A stretch of DNA of 6,042 nucleotides from Microbacteriaceae bacterium. Lineage in GTDB: Bacteria > Actinomycetota > Actinomycetes > Actinomycetales > Microbacteriaceae. The stretch's first letter is position 1, and the number at the start of each line of letters is the position of its first letter. The translations under genes and the position numbers were made by a program. The notes beneath the pieces were generated by a model. That model did not search any database. It was not told the origin of the DNA and saw only the letters and a list, made by a program, of their open reading frames with translations. The DNA is taken from the NCBI GenBank assembly GCA_012719255.1, contig JAAYAS010000256.1:1-6042 (forward strand), read 5' to 3'. Shown here in pieces: positions 5,167 through 6,042 of this stretch.

Positions 5167-6042
5167 GGGTCGCGCACTCGGCGGTGGCGATGCTCGTGCG
5201 GCTCATCGCCGGCGCCCGGCCGATCGTCGACGCCGGTTACTCGCCCCGCGCCGCCACCGACGGCGCCCCGGGCGCGCACGCCGCGACCGTGCTCGACCTG
5301 CCGCCGCAGGCCCTCTACTACGCGAACCACTCGAGCCACCTCGACTTCGCGGTGATCTGGTCGGTGCTGCCGGGCCGCCTGCGCCGCCGCGCCCGACCCG
5401 TCGCCGCCGCCGACTACTGGGGTTCGGGCTGGAAGGCGCGGTCGACGGCGGCGCTCTTCCGCCCGGTGCTCGTGCGGCGCGGTCGGGGCGATGCGCCCGC
5501 GGCCGCCCCGACCCGCGACGCGGGCGCCGAGCCCGCGCCGGTGCGCGGCCTCCACGGCCAGCTCGCGACGCTCGGCGCGGTGCTCGCCGAGGGCGACTCG
5601 CTGATCCTCTTCCCGGAGGGCACCCGCGGCGACGGCGACGGGCTCGCCGAGTTCCAGGCCGGCGTCGCGCGGCTCGCGGCGGCGTTCCCCGAGGTGCCGG
5701 TGGTGCCGGTCGCGCTCGGGCACCTCGGCCGCATCCTGCCGAAGGGCGGGGCGGTGCCGGTGCCGATGCTCGGCACCGCCGAGTTCCTGCCGCCGCTCCC
5801 CCGCGGCGCCGACGAACCGGAGCGCGCCTATCTCGAGCGCGCCCGCGCGGTGCTCGAGGCGGCGCTGCCCGACCCCGAGGCCGAGGCCGCGGCCGAGCTC
5901 GACGAGGGCGCATCCGCCGCCGAGCGCCCCGGCGCCGGCCCGCCCGCCGCATTCCGCCCGCCCGGCGACCCCGCGCAGCCCGGCGACCCCGTGCAGCCCG
6001 CCGACCCCGCGCAGCCCGCCGGCCCCGTCCCGCCGCCCCGAG
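5163..6042 (+). CDS. 1-acyl-glycerol-3-phosphate acyltransferase-like protein (PlsC/LPLAT), 3' truncated by window edge
   Basis: An open frame of 293 codons running off the window. It is a PlsC-type (LPLAT superfamily) acyltransferase, a membrane-associated enzyme transferring an acyl chain from acyl-CoA or acyl-ACP to a lysophospholipid or similar acceptor. The catalytic HX4D motif is NHSSHLD at 55-61 (His56, Asp61). The acceptor-binding motif is FPEGTRGDGDGLAEFQAGVA at 150-169, and motif IV is VPVVPVALGHLG at 178-189. The N-terminal part is only weakly hydrophobic. After about residue 235 the sequence turns into an Ala/Glu/Pro-rich, low-complexity tail ending in hexapeptide repeats; it may be a disordered extension or a linker to another domain beyond the window. 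ATG 5163 overlaps the previous stop (ATGA), indicating one operon with the CDP-alcohol transferase. Substrate is undetermined. Confidence 0.87.
   Translation, partial: MRVAHSAVAMLVRLIAGARPIVDAGYSPRAATDGAPGAHAATVLDLPPQALYYANHSSHLDFAVIWSVLPGRLRRRARPVAAADYWGSGWKARSTAALFRPVLVRRGRGDAPAAAPTRDAGAEPAPVRGLHGQLATLGAVLAEGDSLILFPEGTRGDGDGLAEFQAGVARLAAAFPEVPVVPVALGHLGRILPKGGAVPVPMLGTAEFLPPLPRGADEPERAYLERARAVLEAALPDPEAEAAAELDEGASAAERPGAGPPAAFRPPGDPAQPGDPVQPADPAQPAGPVPPPR
5961..6032 (+). repeat. 18-bp in-frame tandem repeat encoding a Pro-rich hexapeptide
   Basis: Four consecutive 18-bp units start at 5961, 5979, 5997 and 6015. They are in frame with the acyltransferase gene and encode PGDPAQ, PGDPVQ, PADPAQ and the more diverged PAGPVP. 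The first three units differ by only one or two bases each. The array starts at residue 267 and may continue past the window end. Confidence 0.85.

Noticed and set aside
4917..5952. Antisense frames over the acyltransferase gene (4917-5723, 5203-5952, 5414-5776)
   Set aside because: They are Arg/Gly/Ala- or Ser/Pro-rich shadows. The plus-strand frame carries HX4D, FPEGTR and motif IV in the correct order.
5961..6032. Possible CRISPR-like array
   Set aside because: The units are 18 bp, directly adjacent with no spacers, and in frame with the coding sequence, so this is a coding tandem repeat.
1..6042. tRNA, rRNA, insertion sequence, phage or defence-system genes
   Set aside because: I looked for cloverleaf or T-loop signatures, terminal inverted repeats with transposase motifs, and nuclease, helicase, toxin or reverse-transcriptase motifs on both strands and saw none. 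All recognisable proteins belong to metabolic or membrane families.

Overview
The window is about three-quarters G+C, with almost every codon ending in G or C. Genes are tightly packed and often start a few bases after a TAnnnT box. Together with the protein families present, this suggests an actinobacterium, most likely Micrococcales and plausibly Microbacteriaceae. The lineage is an inference from composition and style; there is no marker gene here.

Left part (1-3433, all + strand): the last 36 codons of a class I/II PLP aminotransferase, then a cytoplasmic SIMPL-domain (DUF541) protein. After a short spacer carrying a 27-bp tandem repeat comes a two-gene unit: a metal-dependent cyclase/kynurenine-formamidase/isatin-hydrolase-family protein, followed 4 bp later by an acetolactate-synthase-like thiamine diphosphate (ThDP) enzyme. 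The pair could act in series, hydrolysis of a cyclic amide or lactone followed by ThDP-dependent decarboxylation or carboligation, but the substrate cannot be read from sequence.

Middle (3434-4452): a 172-bp convergent intergenic region holds several inverted repeats, including a strong hairpin right after the stop of the minus-strand gene. That gene (3606-4286, - strand) encodes a polytopic membrane protein of unassigned function, possibly related to the DedA/VTT proteins. A 166-bp divergent promoter region separates it from the right-hand operon.

Right part (4453-6042, + strand): a CDP-alcohol phosphatidyltransferase-family membrane enzyme with an altered metal-binding motif overlaps by ATGA with a PlsC-type lysophospholipid acyltransferase. 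The acyltransferase frame runs off the window and ends in a Pro-rich tail built from an 18-bp tandem repeat. This looks like the start of a phospholipid-modification operon.

Four of the complete genes appear to be transcribed from promoters whose -10 box lies 6-7 nt before the start codon, the pattern expected for leaderless mRNAs. The octamer GGATGCGG (either strand) occurs nine times, well above chance. I see no tRNA, rRNA, CRISPR array, insertion sequence or known defence system. Most of the window is ordinary core or accessory metabolism. The points most worth following up are the hydrolase/ThDP pair, the variant CDP-alcohol transferase, the leaderless promoter set and the repeated octamer.
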